From Leptolyngbyaceae cyanobacterium JSC-12 (GTDB lineage: Bacteria > Cyanobacteriota > Cyanobacteriia > Leptolyngbyales > Leptolyngbyaceae): a DNA stretch of 64,000 bases. Below are positions 35,160-44,578 of the stretch, piece by piece. A model generated the notes under the pieces. The model saw only the letters and a list, made by a program, of their open reading frames with translations, did no database searches and was not told where the DNA came from. The stretch lies in NCBI GenBank assembly GCA_000309945.1, contig CM001633.1:3917912-3981911 (forward strand), given 5' to 3'. How positions within the stretch are numbered: the first letter of the stretch is position 1; the number at the start of each line of letters is the position of its first letter. The position numbers and the translations under genes are program-made.

Positions 35160-35300
35160 TTATTTCACACCACGCTTTTGTACAGAGGCAAGCAACTGAG
35201 GACGAACCTGCCGTGCCCAAAGCTCAAAATCAAACTCTGGCTGCTCCGATGCGGATTGTTCACCAGACTTACCTTGCTTTGTTTCAATGTGTGTTTTCAT
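35160..35300 (-). CDS. Small conserved-looking protein, 46 aa
   Basis: An ORF of 46 codons, MKTHIETKQGKSGEQ then PEFDFELWARQVRPQLLASV and QKRGVK, ending 21 bases before the ferredoxin-like gene on the same strand. The pattern FDFELWARQVRPQLLASVQKRG is amphipathic and resembles the ends of small cyanobacterial proteins. It may be the first gene of a two-gene unit. Function unknown. Confidence 0.5.
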   Translation of the reverse strand: MKTHIETKQGKSGEQSASEQPEFDFELWARQVRPQLLASVQKRGVK

Positions 35301-35645
35301 ATCAAATCCCTTAAACCATGCCCTATTACTGTTGAACCACGAAACAGCCTCAATTGACTACCCTAAAATCCCGTCTAAATGCGAATAATGCAATATGTCC
35401 ATGTAAATTTCACATTTCGATATTGACTTGATAAAAAATTCCCTCTCAGGGAAGAAGGCATCCCCCAAATGTTAGATTTGCTTTCAGTCAAAATGCCTAT
35501 TCTCAAAATCCGTTCGCCAAGCAGCTACAAGAATCGAGCCTTGAAGCCTGTTTCCGCTTCTTCAAATTCATTGACAAGTAGTTTCTTTGAAGACAAATTT
35601 TTCAAAAATTTCTTCCACTCAGGAAAACGCTTTTATGATGGGAAG
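35301..35645. other. Intergenic region between small ORF and dam
   Basis: Mostly AT-rich. An in-frame ATG at 35469 would add 59 residues to Dam, but those residues do not match the family, so this stretch is taken as leader. No terminator hairpin was found by eye. Confidence 0.4.
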
Positions 35646-36473
35646 ATGCAGCCTCAACTTTTGTGTTCCGTTGAGCCTCGCCCATTTCTAAAGTGGGCAG
35701 GGGGAAAAAGTCAACTCATTCCGCAGTACATTCCCTATTTTCCCAAGAACTATTCCACCTACTATGAACCATTCTTGGGAGGAGGGGCTATTTTTTTTCA
35801 TCTTCAACCCCGCAGGGCTTTGCTGATGGACATTAACTCTGAATTGGTGAATGTTTATCAGTGTGTACGCGATCGCGTGGATGAGTTAATCGAATTTTTG
35901 AAACATCATCGCAATTGCCATTGTTCCGACTATTACTATCAAATGCGGGCTTGCATTCCAGCTTCGGCTGTTGAACGAGCCGCACGTTTGATTTATCTCA
36001 ATAAAACCTGTTTCAACGGGTTGTATCGAGAAAATTCCAAGGGACAATTCAATGTCCCAATTGGACGCTATAAAAACCCCGGAATTTTTGATCCTGATCT
36101 GTTATATGCTGCATCGCGATCGCTGCAAACGTCCGAAGTAGTCATTGCCCCCTTTGAAGCAGTTCTGGAGTATGCTCGAAGCCATCAGGATTTTGTTTAT
36201 TTCGACCCGCCCTATCATCCCATCAGTGCTACCAGTAACTTTACTGCTTATAACCGTTACGCCTTTAAGTCAGACGACCATATTCGATTACGTGACACAT
36301 TTGTTGAACTGGCAAAGCGAGGAGTGAAAGTGATGCTTTCTAACTCTGATTGTCCATTTGTGCGAGAACTGTATCAAGGGTTTCATATTCACCCAATTCT
36401 GGCAGCCCGTGCTATCAACTCCAACGCCAAACGCCGTGGAAAAATCACCGAGTTGCTGATTACGTCTTATTGA
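35646..36473 (+). CDS. dam: Dam-like DNA adenine methyltransferase (D12 class)
   Basis: 275 aa from the ATG at 35646 (MQPQLLCSVEPRPFLKWAGGK), the usual size of Dam. An upstream ATG at 35469 adds an unmatched leader. Motif I appears as PFLKWAGGKSQLIPQY and EPFLGGGAIFFHL, the catalytic motif IV as DPPYHP, plus CFNGLYRENSKGQFNVPIGRY. D12-class enzymes methylate adenine, typically in GATC. GATC is the core of the GCGATCGC octamers seen throughout the window. No cognate endonuclease is adjacent, so it is an orphan. Confidence 0.92.
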   Translation: MQPQLLCSVEPRPFLKWAGGKSQLIPQYIPYFPKNYSTYYEPFLGGGAIFFHLQPRRALLMDINSELVNVYQCVRDRVDELIEFLKHHRNCHCSDYYYQMRACIPASAVERAARLIYLNKTCFNGLYRENSKGQFNVPIGRYKNPGIFDPDLLYAASRSLQTSEVVIAPFEAVLEYARSHQDFVYFDPPYHPISATSNFTAYNRYAFKSDDHIRLRDTFVELAKRGVKVMLSNSDCPFVRELYQGFHIHPILAARAINSNAKRRGKITELLITSY

Positions 36474-36505
36474 TCGTTCACCAGATCTTAACCAGTCATC
36501 AACTC

Positions 36506-36895
36506 TCACGGGAGCGAAAATAACTGCACCTTGTCGTACTGATAAAGGACAATCGCTGCAAGCGGCTCAAGCTGTTTTGCCAACTCTACATTAGTTTCAG
36601 GAGAGGCATCTGAAACAGGTACCCCAGTATCAACTTCTCCACCAACGCCACCCAGACAAAGGGGACGATCTTGAGGAATATCTTGAGGTTGACAATAGAT
36701 GGCATAGTCGGTTGCGATCGCGCTACCCAGACCACTTGCTAACGTATGACGGGAAACCTCAGTGGGAAGGAACCCAGGAACAGGTTTAGAACGAATGATT
36801 TCCACGGCTGATCCGGCGATCGCCTGCGAGGTAAACCCACTCAAAATCGTTGCGATCGCTGTCAACCCAACTGTAACTGCCAATGCTCGCACCAT
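36506..36895 (-). CDS. Secreted hypothetical protein, 129 aa
   Basis: 129 aa with a clear signal peptide (MVRALAVTVGLTAIATILSGFTSQAIAG). The mature part contains a pair of cysteines (YAIYCQPQDIPQDRPLCLGG) that could form a disulphide, and ends in VLYQYDKVQLFSLP. Exported to the periplasm or outside. No family recognised. Confidence 0.7.
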   Translation of the reverse strand: MVRALAVTVGLTAIATILSGFTSQAIAGSAVEIIRSKPVPGFLPTEVSRHTLASGLGSAIATDYAIYCQPQDIPQDRPLCLGGVGGEVDTGVPVSDASPETNVELAKQLEPLAAIVLYQYDKVQLFSLP

Positions 36896-37167
36896 AAGTT
36901 GGAACCAGATTGAATATCAGGCGTTGATACAATTCACCATGCAAACTCAAGTTTAGTATAGTCGCCTGTGCTTCAATACTCGGCAAACGGTGTAATTACT
37001 TGAATAATTTACCGAGCACTCTGAATTGGTCATTGCTGCTCTGGTTGTGCTCAACTCTGTAGCTGGTACCATATGCAACATTGTCAAGGCGAGTCAGAAC
37101 ATCTATCCAGAACCGATTTTTTAGGAATTCAACTGGTTCTGAGTATTCTGACCGATGCAATAGTACG

Positions 37168-39054
37168 TCATAATTCCCTGGTTAAGCCAAGTGCCCGTTT
37201 AAGTTTAAGCCAATGTTTGCGGATGAGCCAAAACTTGCTGCTTTCCATGGCTGCGATTCTTTGTTGGGCATGCTGAAGCTCAATTTGCGTTTGCTGCAGA
37301 CGTGTTTGAACGGAGTGATAAGCAAATGATGACATTGTGGGAAGTTTGCGATCTTGCATCATGGTTTGAATCCGCTGAATCGCTACATTCAGTTCTTCGG
37401 AACAGGGGGCTTCAGCAGACACCGAATTTCTAGAATCAATTTCACACGTTGCTTCGTAGCTAAACATGACATTACATCGAGCACGCAAATTGAGCCACAG
37501 GAAAAAATCATCCCAATAATTAAGCTGAGGATCTTGTAGTAAAAATTCATCAATTAATGATGAGCGAGCGAGGAAGCTACTAACAGTAATGAAATGAAGG
37601 CAGCCAAGCCAGTTAAACAAATTGGATGATTGAACGGTTGCTAAACTAGCTTGATCAAATACCTCGACTGAATCGATGACTTCTTTTTCTGAAAGTTCAA
37701 TTACTTCGGAATAAGCCATGCCGATGTGTTTAAAGCGCTCTAATATTGACACAAGCGTATGGATATGATTTGGATAAATAATAGATGCTTGATCCAATAC
37801 TCCAAAATACTCAGCAGAAACTGCTCGTATCCCAGACCATAATTCACTGCTCCTAAAAACGCATCTTGAAAAACCTGAAATTTCAGGTTGAATAACGTGG
37901 ATAGTAAGTTTATCCTGATAGTCCTTTAAAGTTGAAGAAATTTCCTCACTTTTTTCATTATCTACTATTAAAATAGACAAATTTTGATAAGTTTGTTTTT
38001 GAATACTGTCAAGTGTTTTTTTAAATTGGGATAAATTGCTTTTCTGAATTCTCAGAATTAACTGAACTGAGGGTTTTTGAGATAACTGATGGGTTTGGGG
38101 CAAAGAGTAGTGCTGAACAAAGCCTTTAGTTTCAAGCAATTGTTGATGTTGATCTTGAAGATTAGATAGTAGTTTTTCTAATGTGAATTTTTCAGTAAAA
38201 ATGTGATGAGCCGCTTGAGACATCTCTAATGCTGTTTGTGGATGGGTGGAAACCCAGCGAAGATGTTCAGCAATCTGCGTTACTTGATCTACTAAGTTTA
38301 AGTGAGTATCTAAGTAGAGCACAGTATCGGAAAATTGGTCTCGAATGAATGGATGCTCTCCACAAATCGCGATCGCGCCCGATGCCACAATTTCAAAAAT
38401 TCGCATAGAGGGAATGCCCTCTTGCGTATGCTCCTGCCGATGCAGGCATAATCCAACCCCTGCAGCGTTGATGGCATTCAATACACTGATGCCATCAAAT
38501 GGTAATGTCCCTTTATACGCCGTTTTAAGATAAGACCAACTGGATGAAGAGCCGTAGGTTTCCAGAATTCCTTCTTTCTCTAGTGCTAAAAACAATGACT
38601 TAAAGCGCTCTCCATCCCAATTCGTGCCAACATAAGCTAAACGAGGTGATTGCAGGTTGGGTGCTCGGTAGACGGTTTGGTTAGTACTCGTAAAAAAGGA
38701 AGCAATGAAGTATCGCTTAGGCGTATTGTATAGCTGATCTGCAAGCCACAAATCTGTCTTCTTTGAAGAAGACAGGTAGGCGTCGTAACTTAAAATATTA
38801 CGGATAAAGCGATCGTCTGTTTCTATTAGCACAGTAGGGTTCCAAAGACAGCCATAAGTTGGGTAGCGAGTTAGTTTGGGACTTCTAAAATGCAAATTCA
38901 AAACAAAATCTGGGTGGCATTGGTTAATCGCGTCTGAAGACCCAACTTCTACAGCATCCCAACCTAGGTTCATTGCGGCTAGCGCCAATCTACGCGACAA
39001 TTCTGCTTCAGCAAATTGCTTGCCATAGTACGTATTTTGAATTGCGATTCTCAT
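37168..39054 (-). CDS. Two-domain glycosyltransferase: CgeB-like plus GT2
   Basis: 628 aa. The first ~310 residues resemble CgeB/spore-maturation type GT-B proteins (VGTNWDGERFKSLFLAL, GVGLCLHRQEHTQEGIPSMRIFEIVASGAIAIC with the conserved Glu). Residues about 330-560 form a GT2-type domain (SVQLILRIQKSNLSQFKKTLDSIQKQTYQNLSILIVDN), but the DXD is not obvious. It ends in a coiled coil. It is the distal gene of a minus-strand polysaccharide cluster. Substrate unknown. Confidence 0.8.
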   Translation of the reverse strand: MRIAIQNTYYGKQFAEAELSRRLALAAMNLGWDAVEVGSSDAINQCHPDFVLNLHFRSPKLTRYPTYGCLWNPTVLIETDDRFIRNILSYDAYLSSSKKTDLWLADQLYNTPKRYFIASFFTSTNQTVYRAPNLQSPRLAYVGTNWDGERFKSLFLALEKEGILETYGSSSSWSYLKTAYKGTLPFDGISVLNAINAAGVGLCLHRQEHTQEGIPSMRIFEIVASGAIAICGEHPFIRDQFSDTVLYLDTHLNLVDQVTQIAEHLRWVSTHPQTALEMSQAAHHIFTEKFTLEKLLSNLQDQHQQLLETKGFVQHYSLPQTHQLSQKPSVQLILRIQKSNLSQFKKTLDSIQKQTYQNLSILIVDNEKSEEISSTLKDYQDKLTIHVIQPEISGFSRCVFRSSELWSGIRAVSAEYFGVLDQASIIYPNHIHTLVSILERFKHIGMAYSEVIELSEKEVIDSVEVFDQASLATVQSSNLFNWLGCLHFITVSSFLARSSLIDEFLLQDPQLNYWDDFFLWLNLRARCNVMFSYEATCEIDSRNSVSAEAPCSEELNVAIQRIQTMMQDRKLPTMSSFAYHSVQTRLQQTQIELQHAQQRIAAMESSKFWLIRKHWLKLKRALGLTREL

Positions 39055-39110
39055 AGACTTTGGCGATCGCTATCAGCACAAAATACCTAACTTACTCACG
39101 TCCTCAGCAT

Positions 39111-40010
39111 TTATTTAAACCAACATAGCCCCCGTTCTTGTTTAGAGGCAAAGTTCCAGTTATAGCAATAAATAAATTCTGCACCAAACAGTTTGAGTAA
39201 AACCTTTAAAGACAAATCTCGTAAGCGCGATCGCAACTTGCTGCAGGTTGGAGGTTGGTCGTAACATCCATGCAAATCAAAATTGTGATAGAGAAATGAG
39301 TAGATATCTGCCAGGTAACCCCTTAAAGGACCATACCGCTTGATCACACGATACATTTCTGCAACCAGTGCATTGCCCCCAGTCGAAGTTTTATTTGTTT
39401 CGCTGAAATAGTAGTGAGACAAAATTTGATTTGTGATTGCCAGGTTTGCACCCGCCGCTTTTAAGCGATTCCACCAATCCCAATCAAACGCATATCGATA
39501 ACTTTCATCCAGTTCGCCAGCAGCTCGATGCAAATCAGCTTTCCATAGGGTGCTGGGTTGCTCAATACCATCAATGTACGCAATTCGTTGCATTAAATTA
39601 GGATCGGGAACTGTTTCTACAATCGTTCCATCCCAAAAAATGCGACGACAACCACCCGTTACTAAATTTACATTGGAATTTGTATTAAAAATCTCCACAA
39701 AGTGATGCAATGCTCCAGGTGCTAGTTCATCATCCGCGCAGAGCCATCCCCAAATGTCTCCAGTTGCCAATCGAAATCCTTTATTGAGCGCATTCGCCTG
39801 CCCTTTGTCTGGCTCGGAAATGATGTGGCTAAAGTAAGACTTGTAGGTTTGAACAATCTCCATAGTGCCATCCTGGCTGCCACCATCTGCCAGAATTAGT
39901 TCCAGATTGGGATAGTTTTGAGTAATTAGCGATCTAATGCTGTTTTCTAGCGTAGAGGCTGCATTGAAAGCTGGGATAACAATACTAATTTTAGGGACTT
40001 CGCTGGGCAT
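39111..40010 (-). CDS. GT2 family glycosyltransferase
   Basis: 299 aa from the ATG at 40010 (MPSEVPKISIVIPAFNAASTLENS). A longer frame to 40082 contains the tandem SNSAFN/SNSAFN repeat and is less convincing. GT-A signatures: SIVIPAFNAAS, LILADGGSQDGTMEIV, GQANALNKGF, WGWLCADDELAPGAL (the DXD-like motif as ADDE) and FDWDWWNRL. An inverting sugar transferase of the surface-glycan cluster. Confidence 0.9.
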   Translation of the reverse strand: MPSEVPKISIVIPAFNAASTLENSIRSLITQNYPNLELILADGGSQDGTMEIVQTYKSYFSHIISEPDKGQANALNKGFRLATGDIWGWLCADDELAPGALHHFVEIFNTNSNVNLVTGGCRRIFWDGTIVETVPDPNLMQRIAYIDGIEQPSTLWKADLHRAAGELDESYRYAFDWDWWNRLKAAGANLAITNQILSHYYFSETNKTSTGGNALVAEMYRVIKRYGPLRGYLADIYSFLYHNFDLHGCYDQPPTCSKLRSRLRDLSLKVLLKLFGAEFIYCYNWNFASKQERGLCWFK

Positions 40011-40097
40011 GTGAAATGAATAATGCAACCATTCAATAACGTTATTGAATGCTGAGTTAGAGTTGAATGCTGAGTTAGACACGAATTAACTTGGCAA

Positions 40098-40877
40098 TTA
40101 ATGCTCGCTGAGCTTTGCATGTAAGTCAAACCAGCCATCATTGACTGGATTTAAATCTGGCTTGTTCCAATAGGCATTGATTTCAAGCGCGATCGCATCA
40201 TAATCTTTCCATTCACCAACAGTTTCTTCGCCAAACGGTCCACTCGCTCCTGAAATGAACTGTTGATCCACAAAAGTTCCTTCTAAAGGAGGAAAAGGGC
40301 ACTTCATTTCAGTAACCTTTGCTTGATTGATAAACTTAAACTTGTCATAACCTGCTGCTTGCAATCCATCCAGCATTGTCCTGTAACCATTTTCTACAGA
40401 AACATACTTTGGTTTTGCTTTTAATAAATGAAGACGATTAATAACATGAGTATCACTCGCCTCAATATCGACTTTCAAATAATATGGAACCCCAAACTCT
40501 TCAATCACCTTGTCAATGGTGGTACACTTCACTTTGATTTCATGAAATTTCTTGGCATACTCATGGTTCTCAAACCATTTTGTTAAAGAACTCCATTCGC
40601 TATAAGTTTCATTAACGTAAAAAGGCAATTCACCATCCACATCAGCGATACCAATTTCTAAAATTTTCAATTGCCCGCGATTGATATAGGTTGCAAATTT
40701 TTCCTGAGCTTGTTTCACCAAAACAGGATTGGCTTCGATCGCAACAACATCAAATCCTTTTTTCAGGTAGAATTCTGTGTCTTGCCCGATGTGCATACCA
40801 ACATCAAAAATTAGATTCTCGTTATATGATCCACCCACAATTCTGTTCCTCCACCAGCGAGTTTTTATAGATACCAT
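40098..40877 (-). CDS. FkbM family methyltransferase
   Basis: 259 aa. SAM-binding motif I as LIFDVGMHIGQDTEFYLKKG, motif II VVAIEANPVLVKQA, TTIDKVIEEFGVPYYLKVDIEASD (the FkbM-specific block). Methylates a hydroxyl of a sugar or polyketide-like substrate. Adjacent glycosyltransferases suggest O-methylation of the exported glycan. It is intact and reads with the rest of the cluster. Confidence 0.92.
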   Translation of the reverse strand: MVSIKTRWWRNRIVGGSYNENLIFDVGMHIGQDTEFYLKKGFDVVAIEANPVLVKQAQEKFATYINRGQLKILEIGIADVDGELPFYVNETYSEWSSLTKWFENHEYAKKFHEIKVKCTTIDKVIEEFGVPYYLKVDIEASDTHVINRLHLLKAKPKYVSVENGYRTMLDGLQAAGYDKFKFINQAKVTEMKCPFPPLEGTFVDQQFISGASGPFGEETVGEWKDYDAIALEINAYWNKPDLNPVNDGWFDLHAKLSEH

Positions 40878-41001
40878 TTCTAATAGTGGTCAGCCTACCA
40901 ATCTTACCGATTGGAAATCTTCAATAGCATACAATAAAGTGGTAATGCACCAACGCCTATCCATCAATTGCTGTTCACGGAGAACTTTCACGCTATTGAT
41001 A

Positions 41002-41943
41002 CTAGGAACTTGCAAGTTCTTTGGGAGGATGTCGTAATTCTCGAAAATATCCTAAATCCCAAGCAATCAGACCAATTAAGTGAACAAAGTTTTTGATATC
41101 TCGTGTCTTGACATTATCGATCATGATTTTGGACGCTTCCCGCACTGAAACTGGGGTGAACGGATGACCAAGGGCGCGCTCTAGAATCACGTGACTTCTG
41201 CCGTAGGAATACATTAATCTTAAGAGATAAAGCAGCTTAAATCGATTTGGATTGAGGTGATGAATCAACACTAGGCTAGGCTGATAAGAGCATTCCAGCC
41301 CTAGATCGTAAGCACCTCGCATCATTAAAGAATCTTCGCAGGATAATAAACCGCTTCGTCCTCGTCTGCCCAGTTTCAATGCTTCTGGAATTTCGTTGAG
41401 CCGCTCCAGGTAGCGTTTCAAAACTTGTCGTCGCACGCCAGCTCCGGCTGTGGGAGGTTCCCATTCTCCCCAATGTTTTGACAGGTTAGTAATGATATCA
41501 TCGCCAAAATCACGAACTGCCAGATAGGGTAACAATGGTTCTATCCACTTTGGACAAGAAAGATTGGGAGCTAGTAAGAGTTTTCCGCCAAAGCAACCAA
41601 TATTGGGATTATGGACAGCAATGGCTAATGCAGTTTCTAAATAGTGACTGGTTAACTCGTTATCATCATCAACAAACACGAGCAGGTCTCCAGTTGTTTC
41701 CTCAACTGCGCGTCGTCGAGCATGTAGATTTCCCAGTTGCGGTTCAACAACGATTTGATAGTTAATTCCAGTGTTTTTTAGGGGATGTAAATCGATTTCT
41801 GTTAAGGGTGGGGTTGAACAATTATCAATCACCCAAACTTTGTAAGCATCTTTGGAGAGTGTTTGGTTGGCGATCGCGTTTAATACAATCGCAAAAATAT
41901 CTCGCCGTGGATTGTGGGTGCAGATGCAAACATCCAAAACCAT
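41002..41943 (-). CDS. GT2 family glycosyltransferase
   Basis: 313 aa from the ATG at 41943 (MVLDVCICTHNPRRDIFAIV). The alternative start at 41973 would overlap the upstream gene. GT-A features: VCICTHNPRRD, KVWVIDNCST, GNLHARRRAVEETTGDLLVFVDDDNELT (DXD as DDD), and GLLSCEDSLMMRGAYDLG with the ED motif. It begins 7 bases after the stop of the three-domain methyltransferase, so both are in one operon. Confidence 0.9.
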   Translation of the reverse strand: MVLDVCICTHNPRRDIFAIVLNAIANQTLSKDAYKVWVIDNCSTPPLTEIDLHPLKNTGINYQIVVEPQLGNLHARRRAVEETTGDLLVFVDDDNELTSHYLETALAIAVHNPNIGCFGGKLLLAPNLSCPKWIEPLLPYLAVRDFGDDIITNLSKHWGEWEPPTAGAGVRRQVLKRYLERLNEIPEALKLGRRGRSGLLSCEDSLMMRGAYDLGLECSYQPSLVLIHHLNPNRFKLLYLLRLMYSYGRSHVILERALGHPFTPVSVREASKIMIDNVKTRDIKNFVHLIGLIAWDLGYFRELRHPPKELASS

Positions 41944-41950
41944 AAAACCG

Positions 41951-44395
41951 TTAACTCCATCGATTTGATGCACGTAGTGGACTATCCCGCTTCACAAACA
42001 CAAAGTCTACCTGTCCTAAGTCATCTTCATATGGACGGCGAATATGCCCTGCAATGTCAAATACAACGTAATTCCGTGCTGCCATATATGCCACGACTTC
42101 ATGAACGAGCGGTTGCTCTGGCATAAATTCAAATAGCGACGTTTCCATAATGAATACGTCCGCCGTCTCAAACAGGCGTTGTCCACCCTCTAGCGCTTTT
42201 AACTCGTAGCCTTGCAAATCCATCTTGACAAGCTGAGGCGGTTTTAGTTTTCCTTCTGCCAATAAATCATCCACTCGACGAAGTTCTACAACCCTGTCTT
42301 GAGGCTCTGGTGGACGATTGAATGATAGGAGAGAACTCCCATCTAAATCAGTTGTTACGTTCATCAGCAGTTGATCGGTGCGATCGCCTACTGCACACAG
42401 GATATAGTGAAAGCGATCGCTACTTTCACACAGTTCTTGCAATCGCACTTCGCTCTCTTGCAGGGGGTCAACCATGTAAAAGGTAGCTTCTGGGAAAAAG
42501 CTTTGAGCATATTCAGACCAATAGCCCTTGGCTGCCCCCAAGTCTAAAACAATCTCTGGCTTAAACCCCTTTTGAAACAGATGGTGCAGAACAAATTCCA
42601 TAGAAAGAGGGGAGGGGGAGGGTGGAGAGGCGTGAGTTGATAGATCTGGCGATACCGACCCTACTCCAAAAGTCACTGAGAGATTTGTGGAGTCTGCGGT
42701 ATCCCTTAAAATTCGCTTAAACACATCATCTAGCTTGGTCAACCCTAGTTGACGCCCCAACTTTAACCAACGACTTGCCAACAAATGTTGTCGTAACTCT
42801 TGAAGTTGTTGATGTGAGGCTTGCAGGTGCTGCTCTAATTGTTGCGAATACTGCTGTAGCCTCTCAACGTTACGCCGCTCGTCTGCCAGTTTAGCTTCGT
42901 TGGAGTCTACCCATCGGCGTAATTCAGTTGATAATGCTTGCTGTTCTGCCAACTCAATATTGAGCTTGTCCACAGTGGTGGCATATCCTTGAACCTGCTG
43001 TTGTAGGTCCTGAGAACGCTGTTTTTCCTGATAAAAGTTCCGACGCATTTCTACCCCCATTGCCGCTGTTTCCCACCGCTGCACAATGTCCTGCGCGATC
43101 GCGAGCAAATCTGGATCGGCTGCGGCTAGTCGCTGGTTCACCGCATTCATGTCCAGTACTGCAAATAAATTGGCATAAGGATACGCTAACCGCACAGGTT
43201 CCGGTACAAGACAAAAATTTGTCGCATCAAAACGGCACAGAGTATAGCCAAGATCCTCCAGCAGGTTACGTAGTTCTCTAGTGCTAGTACCTGCTGCGGC
43301 TGCGTTCGCTTCGGTAAACTCAATCATCCACAGTGGCAATCGACCTGCCCGAATTGACTGTTCTGCTCCTTTGAGAACTGGAATTTCCCACCCTTCAACA
43401 TCCAGCTTGGCAAGGGTAACGGTGTCAATGTTGAGCTCTTGTAGAATGCTATCTAGCGATCGCTGGGATACTAATACCGTGTCACGACCAATCACGGCTT
43501 CCCCATCAATTTGGGTTATGGCTGAAGCATTTTGAGCAAACGTGCTAAAAGCAGACATTCCAGGTTTTCCTAGCAGCAACTCAGCCGTGCCGTTAGTATC
43601 AGATAACCCCACATCCAACGCCTTGAAGCAAGTGCAACCAAGTGCCTCCAGATTTTTCTTATACAAGTCAAAACATAGAGGATTGGGTTCAACCCCCACG
43701 ATTTCACCATTGTTGTTCAGGCGCTTTGCCGCGATACACGAAAATAGTCCAACATGTGCACCACAATCGAAAAATGTGTCACCTGGACGTAGATAGAGCC
43801 ATAAAAATGCCTGCTCTAACCCTTCAAATGCCCCTTCCTCCAACAGTTGACCAACATGATCTGCCTTGGGTGTTTGAATTTTCCCTACATAAGGAAGATG
43901 AACTTCAAACGAACCAGACTGATGATTAGGAAGTGGATACCGATTAATGCGAATAAACTCCAAATCTCCTGCAGACTCTGTTGTTTGTGAGGTTGGTTGA
44001 AGCAAGCGAAATCCGTTGCTAGACAAATGCGTTGTAATGCTTTCCTGATCAGGCACAGATTGAAATAAGGATGTATTTTCGCAGGACTGGATAATAATTC
44101 GCTTAACTCGATGAATTGCGTTCCTTGCCCGTTTGAGAATCTCAAGTGCTTTAGGAGCATTGATTTTAAGCAGGTCAACTTCAGCAAGTGAATTCTCTTC
44201 AAAAAACAAATCTAACTGAAATGTTTCGCTCTCTACTTCAACACAAAACACATGCAAGTTCGGCAGATGGTGAGAGCGGAGGTGTTCTGCGAAGGCTGGT
44301 GCCGACTCAAGAGCGTACACAATGTTATTGACATCTTGAGCATAAGGAATTGCGAATCTTCTACCATCCAAAGCACCAATGTCAACAACAAGCAT
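41951..44395 (-). CDS. Large protein with three FkbM-type methyltransferase domains and a coiled coil
   Basis: 814 aa, three times the usual FkbM length. Residues 1-~160: MLVVDIGALDGRRFAIPY and EVDLLKINAPKALEILKRA, an FkbM-like unit that looks degenerate. About 165-420: GDTFFDCGAHVGLFSCIAAKR and SLDSILQELNIDTVTLAKLDVEGWE, a full domain. About 480-570: coiled coil (LQQQVQGYATTVDKLNIELAEQQ). About 610-800: EIVLDLGAAKGYWSEYAQSFFP and QLVKMDLQGYELKALEGG, a second full domain. A multi-site glycan O-methyltransferase or scaffold is plausible. Confidence 0.85.
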   Translation of the reverse strand: MLVVDIGALDGRRFAIPYAQDVNNIVYALESAPAFAEHLRSHHLPNLHVFCVEVESETFQLDLFFEENSLAEVDLLKINAPKALEILKRARNAIHRVKRIIIQSCENTSLFQSVPDQESITTHLSSNGFRLLQPTSQTTESAGDLEFIRINRYPLPNHQSGSFEVHLPYVGKIQTPKADHVGQLLEEGAFEGLEQAFLWLYLRPGDTFFDCGAHVGLFSCIAAKRLNNNGEIVGVEPNPLCFDLYKKNLEALGCTCFKALDVGLSDTNGTAELLLGKPGMSAFSTFAQNASAITQIDGEAVIGRDTVLVSQRSLDSILQELNIDTVTLAKLDVEGWEIPVLKGAEQSIRAGRLPLWMIEFTEANAAAAGTSTRELRNLLEDLGYTLCRFDATNFCLVPEPVRLAYPYANLFAVLDMNAVNQRLAAADPDLLAIAQDIVQRWETAAMGVEMRRNFYQEKQRSQDLQQQVQGYATTVDKLNIELAEQQALSTELRRWVDSNEAKLADERRNVERLQQYSQQLEQHLQASHQQLQELRQHLLASRWLKLGRQLGLTKLDDVFKRILRDTADSTNLSVTFGVGSVSPDLSTHASPPSPSPLSMEFVLHHLFQKGFKPEIVLDLGAAKGYWSEYAQSFFPEATFYMVDPLQESEVRLQELCESSDRFHYILCAVGDRTDQLLMNVTTDLDGSSLLSFNRPPEPQDRVVELRRVDDLLAEGKLKPPQLVKMDLQGYELKALEGGQRLFETADVFIMETSLFEFMPEQPLVHEVVAYMAARNYVVFDIAGHIRRPYEDDLGQVDFVFVKRDSPLRASNRWS

Positions 44396-44578
44396 TATTC
44401 ATTTCTCCAGGAAATTTAATTAGCAGATAAGCTGGAACACAATTTGGGCTTAGAGCAATCTCTGTGTTCCATTTCCAAACCTCCTTTACGAGAGGGAGAT
44501 ATACGAGAAGGAGATTGGACTTTAAAGAGAATATCGTATGTTCATAGCAGAAAGCTGATGATGAGGTATGAGGTGTGC

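Noticed and set aside
40020-40082. Upstream start of the GT2 gene with repeated SNSAFN
   Set aside because: The repeat is a short DNA duplication upstream of a good start at 40010 where family similarity begins.
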